Assembly (NCBI GenBank): GCA_033297075.1
Contig: MU858210.1
Coordinates: 22,635-86,634, forward strand
Source: Rhypophila decipiens
Lineage: Eukaryota; Ascomycota; Sordariomycetes; Sordariales; Naviculisporaceae
Length of the DNA: 64,000 nt
Direction: 5' to 3'
This document shows, in pieces, positions 23,782-34,411 of the stretch. Positions within the stretch are counted from its first letter, which is position 1. Each line of letters opens with the position of its first letter. Position numbers and translations under genes: made by a program. The notes below the pieces were generated by a model. That model had not been told where the DNA came from. It made no database searches and saw nothing but the letters and a program-made list of their open reading frames with translations.

Positions 23782-25721
23782 TTAACCGCGAGAGATGGCA
23801 CCAAAGGCCATGATAATAGCATCGACAGTGTGGTAGGCTATGTATGGGAGACTCATGCTCAGCCGTCCATATGCAACCGTGAACTTGTAGGCATCATCGG
23901 ATATACCATCGCGAGCTGCCAAGATCTCGCCAGCCTCGCCAAGGAGCTTGTCCGACTTGATGTCAAACTCGCGGCCCCATCCGGGCTCCTTGCTCTCGTC
24001 CAGCAGCTGCTGATGCCAGAGACTGTGTGTCTCACGCACAATATGAGCAAGATCGTCGGTCACGCCCAGGGGAGACTTCTTGGCCAGCTGAGCAGTGCCG
24101 TCCTCAACCATGTCGTACCAGAGGTGGAAGAAATGGTTGGGCGGCGAGTCGGGGAGCTTGCCTTGAACAGCCGCTCGCTTGAGGCCACAGATCAGCGGCT
24201 CAGCTATGCCAGCCTCGGTAACCTGGGATCTGGCCATGCGGTACAGCTCCCAGGTCCTAAAGCAGTCTTTTGGTCAGCAATTGCATGGCCCGTAGAAAGG
24301 TAGGGCCGAGACTCACCACTCCCAGAACTTGGGATACTTGTTTATATACTTCTCCATGGTCTCGAAGATACGCCTGTGACGAGCCCGGGAGAAGCTGTAG
24401 GGCGGCGAGGTTGACGAGATTCGGCCGTCTTCGCGGTTGTGCTTCCAAGCACGATGATGGCCTCTGAAGATCTCACAGAGCATGCTCGACAAGATGGTCG
24501 AGTTGATGCCAAGCGCCTCCTCGATGCTCTTGCCAGGCGGGTAGAGCAGACGGAGCAGGTTGCGCGTCTCGCCCGTGAAGATGTCGGTATGCAGATCCAT
24601 GACATCGTTGGGCACGGCCGAGCCGATGAGCGAGTCCATGCCTTCATCGTCGAGCCAGGCCGCGCCATCGCGAGACATGTATGCCGAGCCGATGGTGTCA
24701 AAGGCGCGGGCAAGGATAATCAGGTCAGGATGGATGTTGTGTTTGATCGCGGCGATCCGGGGGCTTTTGAAGGCTCGAGAGTTCTCGGTGTCGTTCATGG
24801 CTCGGAGATAGGCCAGTGCGCAGCGCCAGAAAGACCGGTCTTGGCCGGATATCTTGTCGTCCAGGTTGGGAAGCGAAGCCCGTGCCAAAGCTTCAAAGGC
24901 GGCAACTCGCTGGTTGAAATTGTTTTGGCCCTTGGTCTGGAAGGCAAGTCAGCAGTCATTCGCTCGAGAGACGAGAGAAGTACCCTTACCCAGTCAACGC
25001 CTGTAAGAGCAGAGTAGACATAGTCCTCGCGGTGCCAGTTCGGCTCAAAGGTGAAGGACTGGCACAAAAGGAGGTAGAATGGGAACTGGACAATGATGGG
25101 AGGGTCGCAATCCAAGTTGGTCAGCAGCTTGCCCCAGGGCACGAAATGGTCGTCTCCGCCAGCACGCGAGGCATGCAGGTCGAGCTCCATCTCTACCGGA
25201 TCATCAGCGGCATCGGCTGCGAGGAGAACCGCCGCGCAGACCTCGAGAGTGCACTGATATGTGAGCTCGATCGCATTCAAGTCGTGCAGTCCAAGGCTGG
25301 ACTTTCTTTCCTTGTCAAGAGTGGCGTGGAAAGCAGCAGCAAACGGCTTCACGAGTTCGAGGACTTGATCCGTAGGCTTGTAGCTTTCAAGTGCGTTCTT
25401 GACCCAGGGAGCGAGATTCGTCGTCAAGGCATAACTGCCGATGTGGCGTGCTGGCGCTGGCTGTGGAGGGCGAGTCTCGGACGCGTCGAGATCCCAGACC
25501 CGTCCCAGCGTTGAATGCTCGCAGAGGCCGTTGCTTGCGTTGACATCGTGGTCGGGGCACTGGTCGTGACTTGCCAGGTTGTCGTCGACCTTGCTCGTCT
25601 TAAAGGCAGCCTGTGTAAGGTTTGTCAGCAACGCCCTTGTGATGTACTTGGTCATACGTACTGCCGCCTCCCCTGTATATCGCAGCTTTCTCTTGTTGAT
25701 GATGACTGCGGCGCCCGCCAT
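23782..25721 (-). CDS. Unrecognised helical protein with a terpene-cyclase-like NDxxDxxxD motif
   Basis: Four exons (25721-25662, 25610-24990, 24936-24317, 24256-23782) give 591 aa. Introns have GTACGT/GTAAGG/GTGAGT donors and CTGAC branch sites; intron 1 is 51 nt and stop-free, so it could also be read through. I see no signal peptide and no obvious membrane helix. Most of the sequence looks alpha-helical. Residues 321-345 are notable: a DDE cluster at 323-325 and then NDVMDLHTD at 337-345. The latter resembles the Mg2+-binding NSE/DTE triad of class I terpene cyclases, with Asp for Ser/Thr and Asp for Glu. Downstream are basic residues (RARHRRIFETMEKY) and FWEWTWELYRMA. This is no classical terpene synthase, because no separate DDxxD motif was found at the usual distance. 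Fungal AsR6-type humulene synthases also lack ordinary signatures and are a possible relative. The function is unproven. Confidence 0.75.
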
Positions 25722-25829
25722 GGTGGATAGATGTCGGGACTAGTCGGTCAAGGTCCCACTTCTCAAGCACTGCCTGAAATCAGATAGCTGGGTAAGATGC
25801 TGTTAGCTGAAAGTGAAGGGGAGACCCTC

Positions 25830-25837
25830 TATATAAT
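25830..25837 (-). promoter_or_regulatory. TATA box of the 591-aa protein gene
   Basis: On the minus strand ATTATATA lies 109-116 bp upstream of the ATG at 25721. That is a plausible distance for a fungal TATA box. It is the only such motif in the near promoter. Confidence 0.4.
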
Positions 25838-26027
25838 GTGCGTGAGTGCTCATGTGGGCAGTCGGATTTCGTCCGATATGCAGTTACCAAGCACATGCCA
25901 TTAGAATCATGCGTATTGGTCACGGCACCTTAATAACTGCCAATTTCCGGTTTCCAACCGCACGTGCTGGTCGTCTCATTTCACAGACTGGCATCGTGAC
26001 ATGACCATTTCGTCCGATGCCTGCCTA

Positions 26028-26162
26028 TCGAATCTACCAAGAAAGGTGGAAACCCCTCATTAACAGAGTAGGACTAGTGAGGATGAGAAAGAGGGTAAGT
26101 GCGACGCAGATACTAGCCCTACCTTTCAATAGCGTGGTTTCCACCTTTCTTGGTAGATATGG
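26028..26162. repeat. MITE-like element B, related to element A
   Basis: Perfect 22-nt inverted repeats (26033-26054 and 26136-26157; TCTACCAAGAAAGGTGGAAA...) lie just inside TA dinucleotides at 26026-26027 and 26163-26164, giving a 135-bp element. The outer right end, read inward, starts TACCATATCTACCAAG, close to TACCGTATCTACTCAAG at the end of element A. That similarity supports one family. It has no coding capacity. Confidence 0.7.
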
Positions 26163-26671
26163 TATACTGCCAGTTCATATTCACCGGAACTTTGCCTCCC
26201 ATCATGATTCTAGTCCCAGGCCCGGTAGTACAGACTTGGATCCAAGGGTGGGCAGCAGCGCCGAAGGAATGCATGGCACCCTTTGGCTTCCTTCAAGAGC
26301 GAATTCGGACTGATATGAGAAGGGGCAACCGTCGAGTAGCAGGCCAGAGTGCTAAGACCGGATAGAACACAGAGCTGTTGCTGCTATCCTTTATAGGACT
26401 GTGGTGACCATCATGCAAGAATCCATGTCCAGACACAAGGTCATTGCCGATCTTGTGCCACGAAGCCGCCCCAGGAGGTGGAATCGCTTGCATATGTCAG
26501 CCGTGATCCATTCTCGGAATCACCAATCAGACCGTGACTGTTTCTTCTCCGGTCACTCACGGTTTCGTACATCCAACTCCCAATCCTAAACTGCGAGATA
26601 ATGAATAACGTTACAGTAATAATTTCTTCGTTTAGATTTGCCGCTTCGGCCTCGATATTGTAATTAGTGTA

Positions 26672-26870
26672 CCGTATAATCTCGTGAAATTGGGAGATTA
26701 CTTGCACGTGTGGATCTGCTCAGGCGGATACAAGACTTGTAATTCGTGGTAAAGACGATTTAGAGTCAAGAGTCAAGACAATTTTGGAGCTTCTGGCCAA
26801 TTATTTCGCTACGTCGATCCAGAACTCTCGACGAGTAATTTGAATCTCCCAATTCCACGAGATTATACGG
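26672..26870. repeat. MITE-like element C (28-bp TIRs, TA flanks)
   Basis: The left arm at 26672-26699 starts CCGTATAATCTCGTG. It matches the reverse complement of 26843-26870 at 27 of 28 positions. TA flanks both sides (26670-26671, 26871-26872), as expected for a TA target duplication. It is 199 bp with no coding frame. The terminal CCGTAT is shared with element A, but the remainder of the TIR differs, so it is a related or parallel family. Confidence 0.7.
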
Positions 26871-26872
26871 TA

Positions 26873-28248
26873 AAAGGTGGTGGCCTAGCGTACCTATCCT
26901 GTTTGGGACTAGCATCTGAACAATGCGTTGAAACTCTGCCAGGGCTTTGGGAAATTATATCAGTCTCGAATAACCGTGTAGCGAAAGCCAGGCAGGTTGG
27001 GCCTGGACTGGAGGAATATTGAAAGACGCCTCGCGCAGTGTGGAATCACCCAGAATCCCCGATAAACAAGGTTACACCGGGTTCAGTTTGTGATTGCAAC
27101 AGGATAGGAAATCTTCCGAATGACCAATCCTTCGCGGCCGAAATCCATATGCCAGCGATGGTCCATCATGGAATCATCTGCCGGGTCACCGCTATTCGGG
27201 AGATGGAGGTGTTGGAACAACTTGAACGCCACGGCGAATGAAGTAGCCTAGCCACAGCAAGTCCGTAGTCGCGGAGGCTCCGTGCCGGGCCCCCAGCGGA
27301 CTGTTCGGAATGCCGATCAGTCAGACTGAACAGTCGGCAGTCCCCCACGACAAAAACCTACTGAAACGGCTTCAATTCCTGTATTCATCGTTGACAGGAG
27401 CTGTGGGTATCCCATTGTTAGTTGGATCAATGTATGGGGTTTCGTTCAAGTGAATAAAAGAGGAGCAGGAACCTTCAAAATTGTTCCTCAGCTGTCTTTT
27501 GGCTTGATGCTAGTCGGCATCTCGTTGCCTGCCGAGATGTTTACTCATTCGATTCGGAGGGCAGTGAAAGGAGCAACGTCGTTTCGAGAGAGGAAGTCGG
27601 CAATGGATCCAATGATTATTTCCGGCAGGCAACAAGACACACTTGCGCAACTCCGGCCGGCCTCGGAGATTAGTGAAAAATAAGATGGAGGATATGGCTC
27701 AAGATTAACAACCAAGAATAGCGTGCCATTTTACTCGCAGTGACTACTCTTGTATAAATACGAGTCAGCAGCCAAGTAATTCATGTTTCCAGCCAGATGG
27801 ATCGATACTATTTGGCCGGAAACACTCAGATTCTTACCATGGGAAATTTGACCGTGTAACCCGAACACTAACAGCGAACCGGGCAAGGACACTGCATGGC
27901 CAGAGGTAAAAAGTAAATAAAGTCATGCACATGGTTCGTTCTGCATAGGCACATTACCAGTGATCCCGAGCGGGGTACCGTCCTCTCGGGGGTTGCTTTT
28001 AATATTTCCGTACGTTCGACTGCGTGACTGACCCAATGGGAACCCGGGCATCCTTTTAGGGATCGGGACATAGATTGACTGATTCCATAGACCTGGGGAC
28101 CTGTTGGACCCCTGCACTAGGGACAGTATAGAGTCTCGGCAAATGATGTTCGTCATGTTATCACGTTCGTACAGGAAGATTAAAGAGACCGAGTCTCCCA
28201 CTGACTGACGATTGCATGGGGTAGGAGCATCCTCGACATTCACCCGAG
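26873..28248. other. Intergenic region upstream of the GMC gene
   Basis: About 1.4 kb with no supported gene. Small frames (for example 27038-27241, 27450-27683) lack good starts or coding character. It contains the GMC oxidoreductase promoter; no TATA box is obvious close to its ATG. Confidence 0.45.
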
Positions 28249-30334
28249 ATGAAGTCCTTCCGCACCCTCATCCTAGCTGCCCTCATCCTTGGCCTGGAAG
28301 CCTCACCTGTGGCCACTGGCAGTGCTCGTCCTTGGCGCCAAGTGAAGAGACAGACATCACAGCTTCGAGACAGCTATGATTTTGTCATTGCTGGCGGAGG
28401 AACCACTGGTCTTACCATTGCAGACAGGCTGACCGAAGCCTTTCCCGAGAGCAGGTACGCCACTTTGCGCGGATCAGGCTTGCACTGACAATCATCAGAA
28501 ACGGTCCTCGTGATCGAATATGGCGAGATACAGCCCACGCCGGGAACTTTCGACCCTCCCCAAACCGTTTGGGGCGGAGCAGTGATTGGCCAAGCCGCGT
28601 ACTGGACGTTCAATTCCCTGCCCAACCCCGACGTCAAGAACAAGACGGGGCTGGTTTTGGCTGGCAAGACAGTCGGAGGCAGCAGTGCCGTCAACGGCAT
28701 GTTCTTTGACCGTCCGGCCCAGGTCGACTTTGATCTGTGGTCCAATATTGGCGGCGCCGGGCTGAAATCCTGGGACTGGGATGGCCTCTTTCCCTTCTTC
28801 AAGAAGAGCGTGACCTTTACAGAACCCACGGCCGAGGTGGTCCAGAAATACGGCTACACTTGGGATATGTCGGCCTATGGGGGAACCACGCCCATCTACT
28901 CGACCTTTCCGCCCTTTCTGTGGGCAGACCACCCCATCATGCGCAATGCATGGAAGGAGCTGAAAGTCAAAGTCCAGAAGGAGTGCGCCGGAGGGTTCAA
29001 AGACGGACTGTGCTGGATCCCAATATCGGAGAATCCCATGACAGCGAGACGGTCGCACGCTGGGATCGGGCATTACGCTGCAGTCAACACTTCGAGATCG
29101 AACTACGACCTCCTCGTCCGTCACCAAGTGACCAAGATAACCTATCCCAATGGACTCGACACGGGCCCTCCAGTTGTCCAAGTAAAATCCCTCGTTACCG
29201 AGAAGCTGTTCAACGTCAGCGCAAAGGCCGAGGTGATCCTTTCCGCTGGCGTCTTCAACACGCCGAGTATTCTCCTCCGAAGCGGCATTGGGCCAGACAA
29301 TTACCTCTCGACAGCCGGCATCTCTCTTGTGCATCATCTTCCAGGGGTAGGATCCAATCTCCAGGACCACTCTGGACCGGGTATCTCTTGGAACTGTACG
29401 TTTTCTATCAGTTTACATCTCAGCCGAAAATGAATCGTGCCCTAACTGCATACATGGAAATATAGACACCCTCCCGTTCGAAGCCTCCATGTGGCCTCTG
29501 CCGAGCGCCATGCTCGACCCCGATTTTGTCGCCAACGCAACGGCCGACTTTGACAAGATACCAGCTCGGGGGCCCTACACTCTGGCGCAGTCCAACACGG
29601 CCCTCTTCCTTTCGCTCTCCAAGATGGCCTCGTCCACCCTAGCAAGGTCCATTTCCACCAAGATGCGGCAAATCGTGTCGGCCAAGACGTCTGCGTCATA
29701 CCTGCCTCGTGAATCGCGTGCTCATCCGGAGCTGGTCGCCGGTTACGACGCACAGCTCCTCGCTTTAGCCAAGTTCTACGAGAATCCCCTGGCACCGACC
29801 CTCGAGGTCCCCTGGGCCACCGGGACCGCGGCAAGACTCATCTTTCTCCACTCGCTCAGTCGAGGGACCGTCCGTCTGAACCTGAGCTCCCCTCTCGATC
29901 AGCCAATCCTGGACTTCCGCACTGCATCGAACCCGATCGATATGCTGGTCCATCTCGCCCATGTGCGGTTCCTGCGCAAGATCTACCAGACCCCGACGAT
30001 GCAAAGGTACGGAGCTGTCGAGGTAGCCCCCTCTGAGGAGATTGCAAACGATGATGCGAAATTGGCCGATTACGTCAAAGATACCATGACCTTTAGCTTT
30101 ATGCATCCGTGCTGTACTGCGGCCATGCTGCCTCCGAAGAAAGGGGGTGTGGTGGGTCCGGATCTCAAGGTTCATGGGCTGAAGGGACTGAGGATTGCAG
30201 ACATGAGCGTCTTGCCGGTGCTTCCGAGCAGTCATTTGAGTGCGCTGGCATACGCAGTGGGCGAGAAGGCCGCTCATGCCATCATTGAGGAATGGGATGG
30301 CAAGGCCAAGGGCAAGGGCAAGGGAAAGCGCTGA
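28249..30334 (+). CDS. Secreted GMC-family FAD oxidoreductase
   Basis: Three exons (28249-28450, 28499-29395, 29466-30334) give 655 aa. Residues 1-24 form a signal peptide (LILAALILGLEASPVATG). The FAD-binding G49-x-G51-x-x-G54 lies in FVIAGGGTTGLTIADRL, and GMC signatures follow (GKTVGGSSAVNGMFFDRP and a LSAGVFNTPSILLRSGIG block). The C-terminal GMC domain carries HPCCTAAM (about residue 585) and SSHLSALAYAVGEKAA (about 631), which supply the catalytic His pair. The protein ends in a Gly/Lys tail (KGKGKGKR). GMC enzymes oxidise sugar or aryl alcohols and pass electrons to O2 or quinones. The substrate is unknown. Exon 1 only joins in frame through a GC donor at 28451; the GT at 28455 would shift the frame. 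Intron 2 is canonical with a CCTAAC branch. Convergent with the asparaginase-like gene, 124 bp apart. Confidence 0.85.
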
Positions 30335-30458
30335 TGGCCTGGGGAGTAATTATCACGATAAAGACAAGGGGTTTTTATGATGTGATAGCTGCGTCTGCTA
30401 CATAGTACTGCCCTTGGATCGCAATTCATTATTGCCCTGTCATGCTCATCACCGTCCA

Positions 30459-31750
30459 TTACGACTCGGCATAAAACCACACATTATTCGGCGTCTGCTC
30501 GTAGACAGCACTCCTCAACGGGCTCTCAAACAAGTCCCTGACCTGATCCAAGTCATAGCCCGCGTTCAGCGCGAGCTGGAGCATGATCCTGGCCTGGGGA
30601 GCACCCAGATAACTGGCGTAGATGACAGGGCCTGGATTGGGAGCAGGCACACCCGTACCAGTGACTGACCTCGGTACAGTCACCACCGGAATGCCCTTCT
30701 CGGCCAGCTCAGCGGCGGCTTCTCTCGCACTGGGGCTCAAAGAGGCAGCCCCGGATCCCATGTGCACGATACCCTTGGCTCCGTTGGCAACAGCAGCATG
30801 CATCAGCGTGGCATCGAAACCTTGATGTCCGTAGAAGATGACCACGCTGGGAAGATCGCCCTTGGTCTCGGTCACGTTGAAGAATGGCCTACCAGTGGGC
30901 AGAGAAGCCCCGTAGTAGAAATATGGCTGGCCGCCGAGAAAGACGCCAACATTGCCCTGCTCAATGGCCTTGAAGGTGTCGGGGGTGTTGGCGTTGGTCT
31001 TGGTGGAGTAGTAGATGGACGTGATGCGGTCGTTGAAGGCGATGAGACCACCGCGGTCACGGGCTGCCGGCGAGATGGCGGTTGCGACGGCCTGGAAGAA
31101 GTTGGATCGCCCGTCTGGGGAGATGTACGTATCGGGACGCATGGCTCCGGTTGCCACAAACGGCTTGGAGCAGTTTAAGCTGATGTCGACGCCAAAGGCC
31201 TGTCAAAGCGAAAGTCAGCAATTATGTGACAGGACCGTCTTCTTTAGATGGCACAACATACCGTCTCCTCGAGCGTGTTGGTGCCGTGAAACATGACGGC
31301 ACCGGAAATGTCAGAGTCCTCGGCGCAGAGCAGGCGGTTGGCATACTGCGAAATGTTGAGAAAGAGCGACGAGTTGAGCCCGGCACTGCCACCGACGACG
31401 GGAAAGTTGACCACGGCCAGCTGGGCCATGCTCAGCACCTCGGACACATTGCCAATGACGTGCTCGACCGAGAGAGGGGGCCCAGAGCCATAGTTGATGT
31501 TGTCCAGGCGGCTGTAGTTGGACGCCGACAAGATGGTGCCCTTGGCGCTCAGGATGCTGTCAACGAGTTAGCCATGAACGGCGACTATTCACGGAAGGTT
31601 TACTTACACAACCTTGGGAAGAGTCGAATCTTCAGAAATCCATGTGAGATCGGGAGCAAAAGATTCGCCGTGGCCCGGGTGGCCCTTGACTTGGGCCACC
31701 AGAGCACCAAGGCCCACCGCGAGGGCAGTTGTGAGTTGTGAGGTAAACAT
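30459..31750 (-). CDS. Secreted asparaginase-fold protein with altered active-site residues
   Basis: Three exons (31750-31608, 31556-31262, 31199-30459) give 392 aa. The N-terminus (MFTSQLTTALAVGLGALVAQ) looks like a signal peptide. Overall order and motifs are those of type II L-asparaginases, which hydrolyse Asn to Asp and ammonia: SAKGTI at 51-56 (family ATGGTI, Thr kept), GGSAG near 103-107 (family GSQD), MFHGTNTLEET at 136-146 (family HGTDTMEET), VATGAMRP and STKTN at 211-215 (Lys213 kept). The catalytic Asp of T-D is Asn141, the GG before the first Thr is KG, and the substrate-binding Gln is replaced. So Thr55, Thr140 and Lys213 remain while other key positions differ. Enzyme activity is uncertain; altered specificity or a non-catalytic role is possible. 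Confidence 0.85.
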
Positions 31751-31815
31751 TTCGAGGCTGTGGTGTCAATTGTCTGGTGTCCATGTTGCGCCCTTGAGGA
31801 CGGCGAATCCTTGTG

Positions 31816-31823
31816 TTTATATA
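31816..31823 (-). promoter_or_regulatory. TATA box of the asparaginase-like gene
   Basis: Minus-strand TATATAAA lies 66-73 bp upstream of the ATG at 31750. It matches the strong TATA consensus at a normal spacing for an inducible fungal gene. Confidence 0.55.
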
Positions 31824-32691
31824 CATGTCGTTATCAGATCGAGGGTCCTTGGCATCATCGACTTGATCCTCACAGTCGGTGATAACAATCATGAGCAAAC
31901 CGTTGATGTCCGGAGCACTCCGCCCGGTCAAGCCTCTTATCTGGGTTATCTGGGGTTGGTATTCCCCTTTGAGCTTAAGAGCATGCATCCCGATGCTTGG
32001 CATGCCGACAACTTGGATCCGTATGCATGGTTTCTGGCAGGATCCACAGGAAAGAACTTGATGGGGTAAAAATGCTTATCTCGAGCTTTTGTGGAGTTTC
32101 GTTCTTGGGCGATTCCGAGACGGCGGTAATAGAAACATGTCACTGGTTGATGGGCGATGGCGATAATGCAGAGTGAGCGAACATCTCATTGGCATGCAGC
32201 ATTTGCCAAGCCCGTTCCTTTGGGGTATTCTGCGAAGAAAAGAATTCAGACGAGTCCAACTCGGAAGCCATTCTCAGTCTCAAACATTGGGCCATTGTTC
32301 AATAAATTGCTGTGATCCGAACTTGTTTTAATGCGTTTGTTGACAATTCTCCCCCTTTTAGTTGCCACGGCAGCACCCCAGGATGAGGAGGTCAGCTTTA
32401 AAGCCCTAGTCGACAACGTCGACTCTCTGAAGAAAGACGTTGCATGTCTGTTTAACAAGTAGTAAAAGGTTCTTCAATGCACTTGTTACACGCTCAGAAA
32501 TTATAAATGGGTCGAAGAGGGGACATGACTGGCGATCTCGAGATCTCGTGTCATTTGATTCATTTAATCAGCAATATACAGCAGCCTCCGTTTATGAACA
32601 ACCCAAAAGCGGCAAAGCCCAAGCTTGCTATCCTATCCATTATTACCTGGTCATCGTTTATATACACTGAGAATCCTCCATCATATACCCC
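31824..32691. other. Intergenic between two minus-strand secreted-protein genes
   Basis: Upstream promoter of the asparaginase-like gene and 3' flank of the LVIVD-type gene. Small frames only; nothing supported. Confidence 0.45.
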
Positions 32692-34411
32692 TTACACCTT
32701 CTTCAGGTCCTTGTTCGCCTTGACGACAAAGGCACCGCGGTCCATGGTGTTGATCACAATGTAGCCGCTCGGCAGGAAGGGATAGTGGCTCCAGGATCCG
32801 GTGAATGTAATGTTTCCGCCTCCCGGCACGTTGTCATCCTCGGGGTGGGTGTCAAAGTAGGCAACCTCCTTGATGCCCTTTCCAGTGGGGTCCTTGGGCA
32901 CGGAGCGCAAGTCGAGGATGCTGATGCCCAGGGCATAGTTGCTCTGGTACGAGAAGCCGTCCTTGACGAACTGGTTGTGGTCGATGCCCTTGCGGAGCCC
33001 CTTGTAGTGGCCTGTCTGCTTGGGGCTCTCGAGAGACGAAATGTCCCAGATGTACGAGATGGGGTAGCCGTCGGCTGCAGGGCCCACGGCGTCGACTTCA
33101 TCGTACTCGTCGTCAACAATGAGGTACTGCTGCCACATGGGGTCGAGCACCCAGCCTTTCAAAATTGTTAGCAGTGTGCATGCGAGACTGATGTTCAGAG
33201 GCAAGTAAATACCTTGGTGAGTATAAGACGCGCCCTCGTAGGAGGTGTTGGAGAGAATTTTAATGTTCTTCTTGTCGGTGACATCGAAGCTGTCGAGACG
33301 TATTAGCAGTCCATCGACTACGCCTCGAGACGAGTCAGGCAGCACTCACATGGTCAACGAATCCTCATCATATCCGTAGCAGATGTCCCTGCCGTCGTAC
33401 TTTCTGTCCGGCCCGCGATACACAATGCACTGCGCATCGTGGACATATCCGTCCTGGCCCGTTCCGCCCAGGGTCTTGGGGTTCTTGGGGTCCTTCAGGT
33501 CGAAGAACACCAGCCCGGCCCGGAGGGTTGCATTTCTCGGCGCGAACCCGACAGCCACTCCGTAGTCCCGCTCCTCGTTGGTGACGACGTTGTGGGATCT
33601 CCCGATGGGCAGTCCCTCGGTCCAGAAGCCAGCCAGGTCCTTGTCGTTGGAAAACACCACGGGGCTGGCCGGGTCGACGGTCTCGAGCTTCTCCAGATCA
33701 AAAATCTGAACGCCGTGGTCGACGGCCTCGCTGCCAATGACCACGTAGTGCTTGTACCCTTTGATCTCGCGCCACAGGGACGGCAGGGCAGTGGGGTATT
33801 GCGGCAGACGGCCGAGATAGATCAGTTTTCCTTGCTTGGAGACCTCGGAAAAGGAGGTGCCGTCTTCCTGGGCGATGGCCACAAACTCTCTGCCGCTGCG
33901 GTGGTTGTACCAGCCCCAGGATCCAGCACCGCGACCGCTAGCACTGCCGAGCTGGGAGTGCGTCTTGAAGTCGTAGAGATCCAGGTTCGAGCACTTGAAT
34001 GTGTATTTGGGGTCGCCTGGCACATACGAAGCCATGCCGTCCTTGCAGGCAATAAAGTCCGTACTCGGCTGAGGCTCCGTCACGGTGTCGTGGTTCCCAG
34101 TCATCATGCTGATCATGGGGCTGCCTTCGGGAAAGGGCTTGTACTGGGTGGAATCGTACACCCCTTGTGCGTCGAGCTCATTCCATATCCTCTGTCATTC
34201 AATATCAGCTCGCTGGTCAGAAGGATGCAGTGATGGTGAGGTCCATGTCAGTACCCACGTTCTTGAGAGCCATGATCTGCTCGTGTCTGATGCCGCTGTC
34301 GTAGAGCTCGGCCTTGAGCTTCATGTTGACCTTCATCTCCTTGCCCGCGGCCACGCCAGCCAGCGAGCAGACAGCTGCCGCAACGGCCGCAACTCCCTTG
34401 GGCGTCCTCAT
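32692..34411 (-). CDS. Secreted LVIVD-repeat-type (choice-of-anchor-B-like) protein
   Basis: Four exons (34411-34259, 34191-33350, 33289-33213, 33155-32692) give 511 aa, and all phases agree. Residues 1-23 are a signal peptide (VAAVAAAVCSLAGVAAG). The body is built of repeated beta-strand blocks of the type [V/I]-F-D-[V/L]-x-[D/K] or Y-I-W-D-I: HGVQIFDLEKLETVD, GLVFFDLKDPKNPKTLG, VHDAQCIVYRGPD, DSLTIFDVTDKKNIKILSNT, ISYIWDISSLESPKQTGHY, GISILDLRSVPKDP, and a final GYIVINTMDRGAFVVK. This is the beta-propeller-like LVIVD/choice-of-anchor-B pattern. Several fungal homologues carry a 'regulatory P domain' label (recalled). It is presumably extracellular, perhaps binding or scaffolding. No catalytic residue can be assigned. 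A weak TATA-like run (TATATATT, 34568-34575 minus) lies 157 bp upstream. Confidence 0.8.
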
